Positions 52,813-62,303 of a DNA stretch of 64,000 bases are shown here, piece by piece. This DNA is from GAS188 sp044445965 (lineage in GTDB: Bacteria; Pseudomonadota; Alphaproteobacteria; Rhizobiales; Beijerinckiaceae): contig JBIOEJ010000004.1 in NCBI GenBank assembly GCA_044445965.1, positions 1 through 64,000 of the forward strand, written 5' to 3'. The first letter of the stretch is position 1, and the number at the start of each line of letters is the position of its first letter. Below the pieces are notes generated by a model. The model had not been told where the DNA came from, did not search any database, and saw only the letters and a program-made list of their open reading frames with translations. Both the position numbers and the translations under genes were made by a program.

Positions 52813-52969
52813 TTTCTCATGAGATCGTGACGATGGCCGGGCCCCTTGCCCGGCCATGGTCATTTGGCCGCCCTTGCAAAATCGCCGCAAATTGCCTCTA
52901 ACGGCCGTCGTGTCGCCGCACGATTTGTGCCGACCTCGCCCGCCAACCGGAACGGCCCCTTATTTCCCC

Positions 52970-53551
52970 ATGCTCCGCCGGCTTTATGAATGGGCTTTGT
53001 CGCTCGCCGACAAGCCGCACGCCCTATGGGTGATGGGAGCGATCTCGTTCGCCGATTCGTCGTTCTTGCCATTGCCGCCCGATTTCCTATTGATCCCGAT
53101 GTCGATCGCGAGGCCGAGCCGGGCCTTGTTCTACGCATTCGTCTGCACGATCGCCTCGGTTGCCGGCGCCGCGCTCGGCTATGTCATTGGCGCTTTCCTA
53201 TGGGATACGGTCGGTCAATGGCTGATCAATCTCTACGGCTATGGAAACAAGGTGGAGTATTTCCGCCAGCTCTATGCGCAATACGGGGCCTGGGTGATCG
53301 TCATCAAGGGCTTCACGCCGATCCCCTACAAGCTCGTCACCATCGTCAGTGGGTTTGCGGGCTATGACTTCACGGCCTTCATGGCCTTGTCGCTGTTGAC
53401 GCGCGGGGCGCGCTTCTTCCTGCTCGCCGTGGTGCTCACCCGTTTCGGCGACAAGGTCCGGCACGCGCTCGATCGGCATCTTTCGGTGATCGTGAGCGTC
53501 ACCCTCGTCATTTTGCTGGGCGGCGTGGTCGCCTCCGTCTATTTGTTCTGA
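52970..53551 (+). CDS. VTT/DedA-like membrane protein (YqaA family)
   Basis: A 193-residue inner-membrane protein with about five hydrophobic segments. It carries the SNARE-associated/VTT features FADSSFLPLPPDFLLIPM and IKGFTPIPYKLVTIVSGFAG. Members resemble DedA proteins implicated in undecaprenyl-phosphate or phospholipid flipping. ATG 52970 is chosen. dsbB starts 10 bp later on the same strand. Confidence 0.88.
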   Translation: MLRRLYEWALSLADKPHALWVMGAISFADSSFLPLPPDFLLIPMSIARPSRALFYAFVCTIASVAGAALGYVIGAFLWDTVGQWLINLYGYGNKVEYFRQLYAQYGAWVIVIKGFTPIPYKLVTIVSGFAGYDFTAFMALSLLTRGARFFLLAVVLTRFGDKVRHALDRHLSVIVSVTLVILLGGVVASVYLF

Positions 53552-53561
53552 GACGCATGCC

Positions 53562-54089
53562 ATGATCGCCGCCAAGGCCTTGCCGCCCTCCGTCACCGTG
53601 CCGCCGCGCGCCGCGATCGCCAGCTTGGTGCTGGCTGTGCTGGCCATCGGCGGCGCTTGGTATTCGCAGCTCGTCTGGGGCCTGCGGCCCTGCGAGCTCT
53701 GCCTCTTGCAGCGCTGGCCCTATTATGTCGGCGTGCCCCTGGCGGCCCTGGCCATCGTCGCAGCGGCGGCGCCGGGGAGACGCTGCGGCATCGTCGCCTT
53801 GGTGCTCGCGCTCCTCGCCTTGGTGTTCCTCGTCAGTGCAGGGCTCGGCGTCTACCATGCCGGCGTCGAATGGGGCTTCTGGGCAGGGCCGAGCGCTTGC
53901 ACCGGTCAATATGCGGCGCCGGCGAGCACCGACGATTTCCTGAAGAGCCTGGAAGCAGGCCCGTCCGTTCGCTGCGACGAGGCCGCCATCCGCATCCTCG
54001 GCCTGTCGCTTGCCGGCTGGAACGCCTTTGTCTCGCTCCTGATTGCCGCCATCGCCGCGGCCGGCGCGAAGGCCGCGCGGCGCGGGTGA
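53562..54089 (+). CDS. dsbB: Disulfide bond formation protein B
   Basis: A 175-residue four-helix membrane protein. The first periplasmic cysteine pair is in RPCELCLLQRWPYY. The second loop contains SACTGQ and SVRCDEAA, the two cysteines that reoxidise DsbA. The C-terminal SLAGWNAF is typical of the alphaproteobacterial branch. It is probably co-transcribed with the VTT protein and convergent to ispE with a 3-bp gap. Confidence 0.92.
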   Translation: MIAAKALPPSVTVPPRAAIASLVLAVLAIGGAWYSQLVWGLRPCELCLLQRWPYYVGVPLAALAIVAAAAPGRRCGIVALVLALLALVFLVSAGLGVYHAGVEWGFWAGPSACTGQYAAPASTDDFLKSLEAGPSVRCDEAAIRILGLSLAGWNAFVSLLIAAIAAAGAKAARRG

Positions 54090-54092
54090 GAA

Positions 54093-54968
54093 TCAAATCC
54101 CCGCCAGCGTCACCGCACTCACCCACCAGTCAGGATGCTCTTCGGCGATCGCGCCGGCCGCGCTCAGTGCCGCCTCGGCCCCTTCGAAGAGGCCGACCAT
54201 TGTGGCGCCCGAGCCGGTCATGCGCGCCAGGTTGCAGCCGGGTCGGGCGCTCAGTTGCCGCCTTGCCGTCTGCACCGCCGGCGCGAGGCGGATCGCCGGC
54301 GCTTCGAGATCGTTGCCGCCGAGCGCGATGGCGGCGAGCCATTCTGCGCATGTGGCCGCCTGCGCCGGCTGCTCGAATTCGCGGCATGGCAAGTCTCCCG
54401 ATCGCCTGCCGAGGGTCTGGAAGACGCGCGCCGTCTCGAGCCTGATGGCCGGGTTGACGAGCACCGCAGGAATGCGCGGCATCTCGAGCCTCGGGCCCAG
54501 GATCTCGCCGCGTCCGCGCATCATCCGGCAACCGCCCAAGAGACAGACGGGCACATCCGAGCCGGTCTCCTCCGCTACCTGCAAGACTGCGCCACTCTCG
54601 AACGGCAATCCGTTCGCCCTTGCCAGCAGTCGCAGGGCCGCCGCTGCGTCGGCCGAGCCGCCGCCGAGCCCCGCCGCCACCGGCAAGCGCTTGTCGAGCG
54701 AAAACGCGCCTTGCTTCAGCCAAGGCAGCCGACGCGCCAGTGCCCCCGCCGCCTTGAGCACGAGATTGGCCTCCAGATGGCCGGCGGCCCGCGCGAATGG
54801 GCCGGTGACCGCAAGCGATAGCTCGCCGCCCGGCATGAGCGACAGCTCGTCCGCGACAGAGGCGAAGACGACGAGGCTTGCGATATCGTGAAAGCCGTCG
54901 GCCCGCCTCCCCTTGACGGAGAGCGTCAGATTGATCTTGGCGGGGGCGAGTTCGGCGAGTTTGGTCTC
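54093..54968 (-). CDS. ispE: 4-diphosphocytidyl-2-C-methyl-D-erythritol kinase, start codon disrupted
   Basis: A GHMP kinase of the MEP isoprenoid pathway. The coding frame gives LAELAPAKINLTLSVKGRRADGFHDI, then LPVAAGLGGGSADAAAALRLL (ATP loop) and CNLARMTGSGATMVGLF, full length for IspE. No ATG, GTG or TTG lies in frame near the N-terminus: ATG 54970-54968 is in the right place but one base out of frame. The only nearby in-frame alternative is TTG 55043-55041, which lacks a ribosome site and adds about 25 odd residues. A single missing G after that ATG would restore a normal N-terminus. As IspE is normally essential, a sequence error is as likely as a mutation. Confidence 0.85.
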   Translation of the reverse strand, partial: ETKLAELAPAKINLTLSVKGRRADGFHDIASLVVFASVADELSLMPGGELSLAVTGPFARAAGHLEANLVLKAAGALARRLPWLKQGAFSLDKRLPVAAGLGGGSADAAAALRLLARANGLPFESGAVLQVAEETGSDVPVCLLGGCRMMRGRGEILGPRLEMPRIPAVLVNPAIRLETARVFQTLGRRSGDLPCREFEQPAQAATCAEWLAAIALGGNDLEAPAIRLAPAVQTARRQLSARPGCNLARMTGSGATMVGLFEGAEAALSAAGAIAEEHPDWWVSAVTLAGI

Positions 54969-55063
54969 ATGGCACTGGAGGGGCGGCGTCTCGCCGCCCG
55001 TCCCCGCGCGATGAAGGTGCGCGGGACGCGCACCCTCCCGCAAGGGCTGCCGGATGGGCAGCT

Positions 55064-56818
55064 TCAGCCGCCATCGGCCTTGACGGGCTCTCCGGTGGCT
55101 TGCGGCGCTTGCGGCTTCTCCTCGAGCATGCCGGTCTCGATCTTCTTGAGGATGCCGGGCAGATCCTCGGGCTCGGGCTGCATGTCTCGCGCATGCGCCC
55201 ATTGGAAGGTCGCTTCGAGCTTGCGCCCCACATGCCAATAGGCATCGCCCAGATGGTTGTTGATGGTCGCATCGTTGGGCTTCAGCTCGATCGCCTTCTC
55301 GAGCGTGCGCACCGCTTCGTCGTAGCGGCCCATGCGGTAGAAGGCCCAGCCCAGGCTGTCGACGATATAGCCGTCCTTGGGACGCAGATCGACGGCACGA
55401 CGCAGCATCTTGAACGCCTCGTCGATATTGATGCCCTGATCGACCCAGGAATAGCCGAGATAGTTGAGCACCAGCGGCTGATCCGGGAAGAGCGCCAGCG
55501 CCAGTTTCAGATCGGCCTCGGCCTTCGGCCATTGCTTGGCGCGTTCGAGGCAGATGCCGCGGTCGTAATAGAGGAGCCAGCTCGTCTTGGTGGGCGGGCC
55601 TGAAAGCTCGATCGACTTGCTGTAGGCTTCCGCCGCTTCGGCGAAACTCTTGCTTGCCCGCATCGCATCGCCGAGCGCCGCATAGGCCTCGAGGTCGTCG
55701 GGATGGCCGGCGATAATCTTGCGCAGATGGACGATGGCCTCGTCATATTTCTCCTGCGCCACGAGATCGAGGCCGATTTGCAGATCGGTCGATTGCCGCA
55801 AGGGCGAGGTCGAGGGGACCTGAGAATAAGCGGCGATCGCCTGCTCGTAATTCTTGCCGCGCTCATAGACCTCGCCGAGCGTGACGGCGGCGACTGCGTT
55901 CGTCTGATCGAGATAGAGCGCGAGCCGCAGATATAAGATCGCCGCGAAGTCCTCGCCGTCCCGGCCGCTCGTGGCGGCAAGGCCGAACAGCGCTTCGGCC
56001 GCGCCTTGCTGTGGGGTGGAGATGAGGCGCGGCGTCGCCGCTCCCTTCTCGATCTCGGCGAGTCCCAGCTTGATGAGCGGATTGCGGGGCGCACTGCGTT
56101 CGAAGTCGCCATACAAGCGCTTGGCCTCGGCAATGTCGCCCTGGCGCGCCTCGAAACGGGCGCGAGAATCGACAAGGCGCATCGAGCCCGGCTCCAGATC
56201 CTGGGCCTCCTTATAGGCCTTGCGCGCCTCCTCGACGCTGCCGGCGAGATCGTTGATCAAGGCGGTATGATAGGCGCGGTAGGCGCCGATGGACTCCGTC
56301 CCCTTGAGGCGCAGAAGAGCCGCCAGGGCCTTCTTGGTATGGCCTTGACCCGCCTCCGACCAAGCGGTCAGCGCAAGTGCCGTGACATCGCTGGATTCGG
56401 CGCCGCCGAGCTTGGCCAGGAGGTCTCGCGCCTGCCTGAAGTCGCCAGTCTTCAACGCCTTGACCGCGAGCGTCAGGCGCGCCAGCGTATTCTGCTGCCC
56501 CTTGCCGAGAAGCTTGCTCGCGAAGGAGAAAGAATCCTCGACTTCTCCCGCCGCCAGCATTGCCGCAAAGGCGCGCTCGATCAGTTCCGGATTGCTCCTG
56601 TCCAGCGCCAGCGCCCTACGATAATATTTCGAGGCCGATTGCGCGTCGTGGTCGGCGCCCGCGATCGCGGCGGCGAGATAGTCGCCGGAAAGCGTCTCGC
56701 CGCCCGCCGCCGCCTGCCCGCGCGCCGCGATCGGAGGGGCAGTGCCCAAGGCTGCTGATGCGACGAGGCCTGCCGCCAGCAAGACGGCGCTGCGGGAGTT
56801 GCGGAGCCAATGAGCCAT
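55064..56818 (-). CDS. Exported TPR-repeat protein
   Basis: A 584-residue protein: signal peptide (about 7-35, VLLAAGLVASAALG), then a long array of tetratricopeptide helices, for example DAQSASKYYRRALALDRSNPELI, YDEAIVHLRKIIAGHPDDLEAYAALGDA and YDEAVRTLEKAIELKPNDATINNHLGDAYWHVG. Proteins of this kind scaffold envelope complexes. ATG 56818 fits the signal peptide; a longer frame begins at 56926. ispE follows on the same strand after about 95 bp. Confidence 0.85.
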   Translation of the reverse strand: MAHWLRNSRSAVLLAAGLVASAALGTAPPIAARGQAAAGGETLSGDYLAAAIAGADHDAQSASKYYRRALALDRSNPELIERAFAAMLAAGEVEDSFSFASKLLGKGQQNTLARLTLAVKALKTGDFRQARDLLAKLGGAESSDVTALALTAWSEAGQGHTKKALAALLRLKGTESIGAYRAYHTALINDLAGSVEEARKAYKEAQDLEPGSMRLVDSRARFEARQGDIAEAKRLYGDFERSAPRNPLIKLGLAEIEKGAATPRLISTPQQGAAEALFGLAATSGRDGEDFAAILYLRLALYLDQTNAVAAVTLGEVYERGKNYEQAIAAYSQVPSTSPLRQSTDLQIGLDLVAQEKYDEAIVHLRKIIAGHPDDLEAYAALGDAMRASKSFAEAAEAYSKSIELSGPPTKTSWLLYYDRGICLERAKQWPKAEADLKLALALFPDQPLVLNYLGYSWVDQGINIDEAFKMLRRAVDLRPKDGYIVDSLGWAFYRMGRYDEAVRTLEKAIELKPNDATINNHLGDAYWHVGRKLEATFQWAHARDMQPEPEDLPGILKKIETGMLEEKPQAPQATGEPVKADGG

Positions 56819-57071
56819 GAAACGCTTCTTTCTCGTCACCGCCGCGCCAAGGAGCGCGAAGCAGATTTCGGGCCATCGCTTGCCCTCGCACGGCAAGGCC
56901 TGATGTTGCAAGACCCGTCGACGCAAGGACCTGTCGACACGAACCCTTGTTGATGCAAGCCCTCATCGCTGGCCTTGACGACGGCGCACAGGCTCGCGGG
57001 GGCAGCAATCGCCCCTGCGCCTGCTTTCGGGCGGGTTTATGGCGCGCCGCCAATTCGGCCGCGGCTCGAAG

Positions 57072-58760
57072 CTACATCTGGGAATAAGCCGGGCCGCCGC
57101 CTCCTTCGGGCGGCACCCAGGTGATGTTCTGCGCTGGATCCTTGATGTCGCAGGTCTTGCAGTGGACGCAGTTCTGCGCGTTGATCACGAAACGCGGATC
57201 GCGCCGCGTGGCTTCGTCCGCATAGACCACCTCGTAGACGCCGGCCGGGCAATAGAGCCTCGCCGGCTCGCCATATCGCGGCAGGTTCTCGCGGATCGGA
57301 ACCGAGGGGTCGGCGAGCACTAGATGCGGCGGCTGGTCTTCCTCGTGATTAGTCCCCGACAGGAACACCGAGGACGGCTTATCGAAGGCTATCTTGCCGT
57401 TCGGCCGGCGATAGGTGAGCTGCGTCACCGCGGATATGGGCTTCAGCGTCGCGTGATCGGGCTTGCCGTGCCGCAAGGTGCCGAACAAGGTGAGGCCGGC
57501 GATGTCGTTCAGCCACATATCGGCGCCGCCGAGTGCCACGCCCAGCATCGTGCCGAAGCGTGACCAGAGCGGCTTGACGTTGCGCACCTTCTTGAGGTCG
57601 CGCCCGATATCGGAGGAGCGCCACGCCTCCTCGTAGGAGGACAGCTCGTCATGGAAGCGTCCGCTGCCGAGCGCGGCGAAGACATGCTCCGCCGCCAGCA
57701 TGCCGGAGAGCACGGCGTTGTGCGAACCCTTGATGCGCGGCACGTTGACGAAGCCTGCGGCGCAGCCGATCAGCGCTCCGCCCGGGAAAGCGAGCTTCGG
57801 CACGGACTGCCAGCCGCCCTCGGTGATGGCGCGCGCACCATAGCCGATGCGTTTTGCGCCCTCGAACAGATCGCGGATCATCGGATGCGTCTTGAAGCGC
57901 TGGAACTCGTCGAAGGGCGACAGCGTCGGGTTCCGGTAGTTGAGGTGGACGACGAAGCCGACGGAAACGAGCCCATCCTCCAGATGATAGAGGAAGGAGC
58001 CGCCGCCGGTGCGGTTGTCGAGGGGCCAGCCGAAGGAATGCTGCACGAGACCGGGCTTGTGCTTCTGGGGCTCGACCTGCCACAGCTCCTTCAGGCCGAT
58101 GCCGTATTTCTGCGGGTCGCGGCCGTCATCGAGCTTGAAGCGCGCCACGAGCTCCTTCGTCAGCGAACCGCGCGCCCCCTCGGCGAACAGCACATATTTG
58201 CCACGCAACTCCATGCCGCGCGTGAAGCCTGATTTCGCCGTCGCGTCCTTGGCGATGCCCATGTCGCCTGTGGCGATGCCGATCACCTCGCCCTTGTCGC
58301 CGTAGAGCAGCTCGGTCGCCGCAAAGCCCGGATAGATCTCGACGCCCAGCGCCTCCGCCTTCGTGCCGAGCCAGCGGCACACATTGCCGAGCGAAACGAT
58401 GAAATTGCCGTGATTGCTCATCAAGGGCGGCATCAGGAAATTGGGAAGCCGCATTCCGCCTGCTGCACCCAGGTAATAGAAGCGGTCATCGGTGACCGCC
58501 GTCTTGATCGGGGTGTCCTCGGAACGCCATTGCGGCAGCAGGCGGTCGATGCCGATCGGGTCGATCACTGCGCCCGAGAGGATATGGGCGCCGACCTCGG
58601 CGCCCTTCTCGACCAACACCACCGATACCTCGGTCGAGCCCGCCGCCGCGAGTTGCTTCAGCCTGATTGCGGCGGCAAGGCCTGCCGGCCCGGCGCCCAC
58701 GATTACCACGTCGTAATCCATGCCCTCGCGGGGTTCCCTGCGGGCCTCTTCGAGGTTCAT
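57072..58760 (-). CDS. Electron transfer flavoprotein-ubiquinone oxidoreductase
   Basis: A 562-residue membrane-associated flavo-iron-sulfur enzyme that passes electrons from ETF to ubiquinone. FAD loop DVVIVGAGPAGLAAAIRL near residue 17, KGAEVGAHILSGAV, and the C-terminal 4Fe-4S ferredoxin module CPAGVYEV ... NCVHCKTCDIKDP. Length matches the family. Start 58760 or the in-frame ATG at 58721. The ETF subunits themselves are not in this window. Confidence 0.95.
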   Translation of the reverse strand: MNLEEARREPREGMDYDVVIVGAGPAGLAAAIRLKQLAAAGSTEVSVVLVEKGAEVGAHILSGAVIDPIGIDRLLPQWRSEDTPIKTAVTDDRFYYLGAAGGMRLPNFLMPPLMSNHGNFIVSLGNVCRWLGTKAEALGVEIYPGFAATELLYGDKGEVIGIATGDMGIAKDATAKSGFTRGMELRGKYVLFAEGARGSLTKELVARFKLDDGRDPQKYGIGLKELWQVEPQKHKPGLVQHSFGWPLDNRTGGGSFLYHLEDGLVSVGFVVHLNYRNPTLSPFDEFQRFKTHPMIRDLFEGAKRIGYGARAITEGGWQSVPKLAFPGGALIGCAAGFVNVPRIKGSHNAVLSGMLAAEHVFAALGSGRFHDELSSYEEAWRSSDIGRDLKKVRNVKPLWSRFGTMLGVALGGADMWLNDIAGLTLFGTLRHGKPDHATLKPISAVTQLTYRRPNGKIAFDKPSSVFLSGTNHEEDQPPHLVLADPSVPIRENLPRYGEPARLYCPAGVYEVVYADEATRRDPRFVINAQNCVHCKTCDIKDPAQNITWVPPEGGGGPAYSQM

Positions 58761-58832
58761 GGCGCTTCCCCTGCTCTCCTGGGCGGTCGACGCGTCCCTG
58801 CAACAGATCGATGGACCAATTCGGGCGCAGGC

Positions 58833-59273
58833 TCAAGGCTCATCTCGATCCGCGCCGGATCCTCTGCGGCCCTCGAGCAGCGTCTTCAACGCTGCCAAGT
58901 CCCGCTCGACCCAAGCGGCGTCCTCGGCGAATTTCTCATCTGTCATGTCGGGCGTTCGAAAGAGCGTAAACAGCACCTCGGCCCCTTGGGCATTGGCAAC
59001 GACCCGCATGGGCACGTGGATGACGACGCCGCTCGGCAATGTGACTTGGTGATCGACGATGCCGAGCTCGTTCCTGGGCGTAAAGGCGATTGTCACCTTG
59101 CCGAGCGGCGTCCGCGCCGTCCAGCTCCCTTCCTCCAGGGCTAACGGCTGGCCGAGCCCGGAGGCCCATAGCGCGAAGTTGCCTGGGATTGCCAGGAACT
59201 CATAGACCTCGCGCCAGGGACGATCGACACGAATCGTGATGCTGCGAGAGGGGAATGTGTCGGCCATCATCAT
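58833..59273 (-). CDS. SRPBCC-family protein
   Basis: A protein of about 146 residues with the START/Bet v1-like helix-grip pattern: SITIRVDRPWREVYEFLAIPGNFALWASGLG at the start, a central VDHQVTLPSGVVIHVPMRV sheet and a C-terminal helix (FAEDAAWVERDLAALKTLLEG). Three consecutive ATGs (59273-59265) are possible starts. Ligand unknown. It shares its strand with the ETF-QO gene, about 70 bp upstream of it. Confidence 0.8.
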   Translation of the reverse strand: MMMADTFPSRSITIRVDRPWREVYEFLAIPGNFALWASGLGQPLALEEGSWTARTPLGKVTIAFTPRNELGIVDHQVTLPSGVVIHVPMRVVANAQGAEVLFTLFRTPDMTDEKFAEDAAWVERDLAALKTLLEGRRGSGADRDEP

Positions 59274-59382
59274 ACCTGGCTGATGTCCCGGTCAGGGGCC
59301 GGCGTCTCGTACAAGAGTTCTCTCAATGTCCCGTCGCTTGCAACCGTTTGACGCCGCGCCATGCTGTGATTATCTCCCGTTC

Positions 59383-59934
59383 ATGAGCATTCGGCCCATC
59401 CTGATCCTCCCCGATCCGCGATTGAAGCTCGTCTCCGCGCCCATCGACAAGGTCACGGACGAGATGCGGACGCTCGCCTCCGACATGTTCGAGACCATGT
59501 ATGCCGCCCCGGGTATCGGGCTCGCGGCGATCCAGATCGGCGAGCCGGCCCGCCTCGTCGTCGTCGATATCGCCAGGAAGGACGAAGAACGCCGTCCCTT
59601 GACCCTCGTCAATCCGGAGATCGTCTGGTGGTCGCCCGAGCTTTCCGTTTACGAGGAGGGCTGCCTGTCGATCCCCGAATATTACGAGGAAGTCGAGCGC
59701 CCCGCGATGGTGACGGTGCGCTTCCTCGATGCGCAAGGCGCCGAATGCGAGATGACGGCCGACGGCGTGCTCGCGACTTGCCTGCAGCACGAGATCGACC
59801 ATCTCGACGGGGTGCTCTTCATCGACCACATCTCGAAGCTCAAGCGCGACCGCGTCATGCGGAAGTTCAAGAAGGACGCCAAGCGCAAGGCCGAGGAGAA
59901 GGATGCGGAGGAAGGCCAAACGGCGTTGGCATAG
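59383..59934 (+). CDS. def: Peptide deformylase
   Basis: A 183-residue metallo-deformylase that removes the formyl group from nascent proteins. It has motif 1 GIGLAAIQIG, motif 2 EEGCLSIP and motif 3 LQHEIDHLDGVLF, supplying the Cys and two His metal ligands. ATG 59383 (MSIRPILILPDPRL) matches the family start. fmt follows on the same strand only after an inserted kinase-like gene. Confidence 0.95.
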   Translation: MSIRPILILPDPRLKLVSAPIDKVTDEMRTLASDMFETMYAAPGIGLAAIQIGEPARLVVVDIARKDEERRPLTLVNPEIVWWSPELSVYEEGCLSIPEYYEEVERPAMVTVRFLDAQGAECEMTADGVLATCLQHEIDHLDGVLFIDHISKLKRDRVMRKFKKDAKRKAEEKDAEEGQTALA

Positions 59935-59986
59935 AGCTCGGTTGCGGGGTTTCTTTCGGTGCCGCAACCTATCTTTTTGTTTTTGC

Positions 59987-60029
59987 GCATGATCTTATCC
60001 AAGAGAGCCTGCAACTCTTGGGATCATGC
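59987..60029. repeat. Dispersed palindromic repeat, copy 2
   Basis: A 43-bp palindrome: GCATGATC (59987-59994) and GATCATGC (60022-60029) with inner AAGAG/CTCTT arms. It aligns end to end with the reverse complement of the copy at 22131-22173. A/G and T/C differences in the inner arms preserve pairing. It lies between def and the kinase-like gene. Confidence 0.8.
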
Positions 60030-60040
60030 TCTAGGCGTAC

Positions 60041-61075
60041 ATGTTTCCCGTCAGCGACTCGCTTCCGGATGCGTCGGCATTGGCCGGGTTGGTCCAGCGC
60101 AGCTACTCCCTGGAGCGCATCCCTCGCTGCGATCTATACGCCCGAGGCGTAAACGACACTTACCGCATCGACACCTCGGACGGCGCGTTCTATCTGAGGG
60201 TCTATCGCTTCGGCTGGAGATCGCGCGCCGAGATTGAAGCCGAGTTGGAAATGCTTATCCATCTTGCGCGGCGGCAGGCTCCGGTTTGCCGGCCGATCGC
60301 CCAAAGCGACGGCAGTCTGGTCTCACTGCTCGATTGTCCGGAAGGGGAACGGCATGCAGTACTGTTTTCGGCCGCGCCCGGTGCGGTCGTGGACTATAAG
60401 GATTTCACCGAGCGGCAGGCCTATCTCTACGGCAGAGCCTCTGCGGCGATTCACCAGGCCGCTGACAGCTACCAAGGCTCCCGCGAACGGCCGGCGTTCG
60501 ATTTGACGACCCTGGTCGACGAGCCGTTCTCGCTGGTGAGCTCGGCGTTGTCGCATCGGCTCGCCGACCGGGATTTCCTCGACAAGGTCGGCCAAAGGCT
60601 GCGCAGCCGCGTTGAAGCTGCCGACGGCCTTACGCTCGGATTCTGCCATGGAGATTTCCACGGCGGGAATGCCAATCTCTCGGACGAAAGCTTCACTTTC
60701 TACGACTTCGACTGTTGCGGTTGGGGCTACCGTGCCTATGACATCGCCATATTTCCTTGGGCTTTCGCGCTGACCGGGGCCGAGCCGTCTCGGATCGACC
60801 GGATGGGCCGCTCCTTTCTATCGGGCTATTCGAGCCGGCAGGCTTTGGCCTGCGAAGACGTCGTGGCCATTCCGGAATTCGTTTCGATCCGGCAAGTCTG
60901 GCTCATGGGCCTCCAAATCGGCCTGGCAGAACGGTTCGGTTCGGGTTGGCTCACGGACCGCTACTTCGACCGCCAGCTTCAGGTGCTGCGCGATTGGGAG
61001 GCGACCTATGTTCGACGGCCGATCGAGGAATGGCTCTCGGTTGTTTCAGGTGACGGCTCGGACACCGCAAATTAG
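60041..61075 (+). CDS. Aminoglycoside phosphotransferase-fold kinase
   Basis: A 344-residue protein kinase-like phosphotransferase of the APH/choline kinase group. An N-lobe with NDTYRIDTSDGAFYLRVYRFGWRS (ATP region with Arg instead of the usual Lys) is followed by the catalytic loop CHGDFHGGNANL and metal site FYDFDCCGWGYRAYDI. Relatives act on homoserine, choline or protein serines, and the substrate is unknown. It interrupts the usual def-fmt neighbourhood, starting 12 bp after a palindromic repeat. Confidence 0.85.
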   Translation: MFPVSDSLPDASALAGLVQRSYSLERIPRCDLYARGVNDTYRIDTSDGAFYLRVYRFGWRSRAEIEAELEMLIHLARRQAPVCRPIAQSDGSLVSLLDCPEGERHAVLFSAAPGAVVDYKDFTERQAYLYGRASAAIHQAADSYQGSRERPAFDLTTLVDEPFSLVSSALSHRLADRDFLDKVGQRLRSRVEAADGLTLGFCHGDFHGGNANLSDESFTFYDFDCCGWGYRAYDIAIFPWAFALTGAEPSRIDRMGRSFLSGYSSRQALACEDVVAIPEFVSIRQVWLMGLQIGLAERFGSGWLTDRYFDRQLQVLRDWEATYVRRPIEEWLSVVSGDGSDTAN

Positions 61076-61110
61076 ATCATGCGGTCCAATCATCAACTGA
61101 GGGTCAGCGA

Positions 61111-62037
61111 TTGCGCATCGTCTTCATGGGCACGCCGGAATTTGCCGTGCCGACGCTCACCGCCATCGTCGGCGCAGGTCATGAGGTCGTCGCCGCCTAT
61201 GCGCGAGCGCCGCGCCCGGCCGGGCGCGGCATGGCGGAGCGGCCCTCGCCCGTCGAGGTGGCGGCGAGGCGCTTCGCCATCCCGGTCCTGACGCCACGCA
61301 CGCTGCGCAATGACGAAGCAGGAGAGGTCTTCCGCGCCCATTGCGCGGATGTGGCTGTCGTCGTCGCCTACGGTCTCATCCTGCCGAAATCGATCCTCGA
61401 AGCGTCGGCACTCGGCTGCCTCAATCTGCATGCCTCGCTCTTGCCTCGCTGGCGCGGGGCCGCCCCGATCCAGCGGGCCGTCATGGCCGGCGACCGGGAG
61501 ACGGGCGTCGCGATCATGCGCATGGAGGAGGGGCTCGATACCGGGCCTGTCGGGCTCGTCGAGCGCGTGCCGATCGGGGCGGAAACAACGGCTGGCGAGC
61601 TCCATGACCTGATGGCGAGGCTCGGCGCCGATCTGATGGTGCGGGCGCTCGCCGCGCTGTCGCGCGGCTCGCTCGTCTTCACGCCGCAGCCGGAAGAGGG
61701 CGTGACCTATGCGGCCAAGATCGCCAATGAGGAGGCGCGCCTCGATTGGCGTCAGCCCGCGGCGAAGCTGCACGATCAGGTGCGCGGGCTCGCGCCCTTT
61801 CCGGGTGCCTTCTTCGAGGCCGATCTCGGCAAGGGCAAAGAGCGCATCAAGGTTCTGCGCACGAGCGCAGTCGATGCGGGCGGGGAACCCGGAACCCTGA
61901 CCGATCAGCGGGCGACGATCGCCTGCGGATCGGGTGCCCTGCGTCTGCTGACTGTACAGCGCGCAGGTCGTGGCCCCGTCTCCGGCGAGGAATTCCTGCG
62001 GGGGGTACGGCTGAAGCCGGGTGCTCGGCTCGCATAG
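61111..62037 (+). CDS. fmt: Methionyl-tRNA formyltransferase
   Basis: A 308-residue enzyme that formylates initiator Met-tRNA. It begins RIVFMGTPEFAVPTL, has the catalytic LNLHASLLPRWRGAAPIQRAV (Asn, His) and MEEGLDTGPVG (Asp), and a C-terminal OB-like domain. The start is TTG 61111; the next ATG (61126) would cut the first strand. It is the partner of def in function. Confidence 0.94.
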   Translation: MRIVFMGTPEFAVPTLTAIVGAGHEVVAAYARAPRPAGRGMAERPSPVEVAARRFAIPVLTPRTLRNDEAGEVFRAHCADVAVVVAYGLILPKSILEASALGCLNLHASLLPRWRGAAPIQRAVMAGDRETGVAIMRMEEGLDTGPVGLVERVPIGAETTAGELHDLMARLGADLMVRALAALSRGSLVFTPQPEEGVTYAAKIANEEARLDWRQPAAKLHDQVRGLAPFPGAFFEADLGKGKERIKVLRTSAVDAGGEPGTLTDQRATIACGSGALRLLTVQRAGRGPVSGEEFLRGVRLKPGARLA

Positions 62038-62157
62038 GGGAGACCTCCAAGATTGGCGATGGCTCGGGCGAGCCCCGGATCAGGTCCCACGGGCCTGTTA
62101 CCGGCTGTCCCATCTTGCTGCGCGGCTCAGCGTGCCTTAAGTTTGGCGGATACTCGT

Positions 62158-62249
<92 letters not shown>

Positions 62250-62303
62250 ATGACATTACCAGCGCGCGCTGTCGCGCCTTTTGCCTGGCAGGGCGGCGCC
62301 TGA
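62250..62303 (+). CDS. 17-codon leader ORF between TPP riboswitch and thiE
   Basis: ATG 62250 sits 6 bases after the riboswitch-controlled GGAGGG. The frame encodes MTLPARAVAPFAWQGGA and stops at TGA 62301-62303, whose last base is the A of the thiE ATG (TGATG). Translation of this short frame would deliver ribosomes to thiE, which has only a weak site of its own. Whether the peptide has a function, or is the remnant of a longer thi gene, cannot be told. Confidence 0.6.
   Translation: MTLPARAVAPFAWQGGA

Noticed and set aside
54093..55532. A 479-codon frame extending ispE upstream
   Set aside because: The upstream part is out of frame with, and inside, the TPR-protein gene and shows no family similarity.
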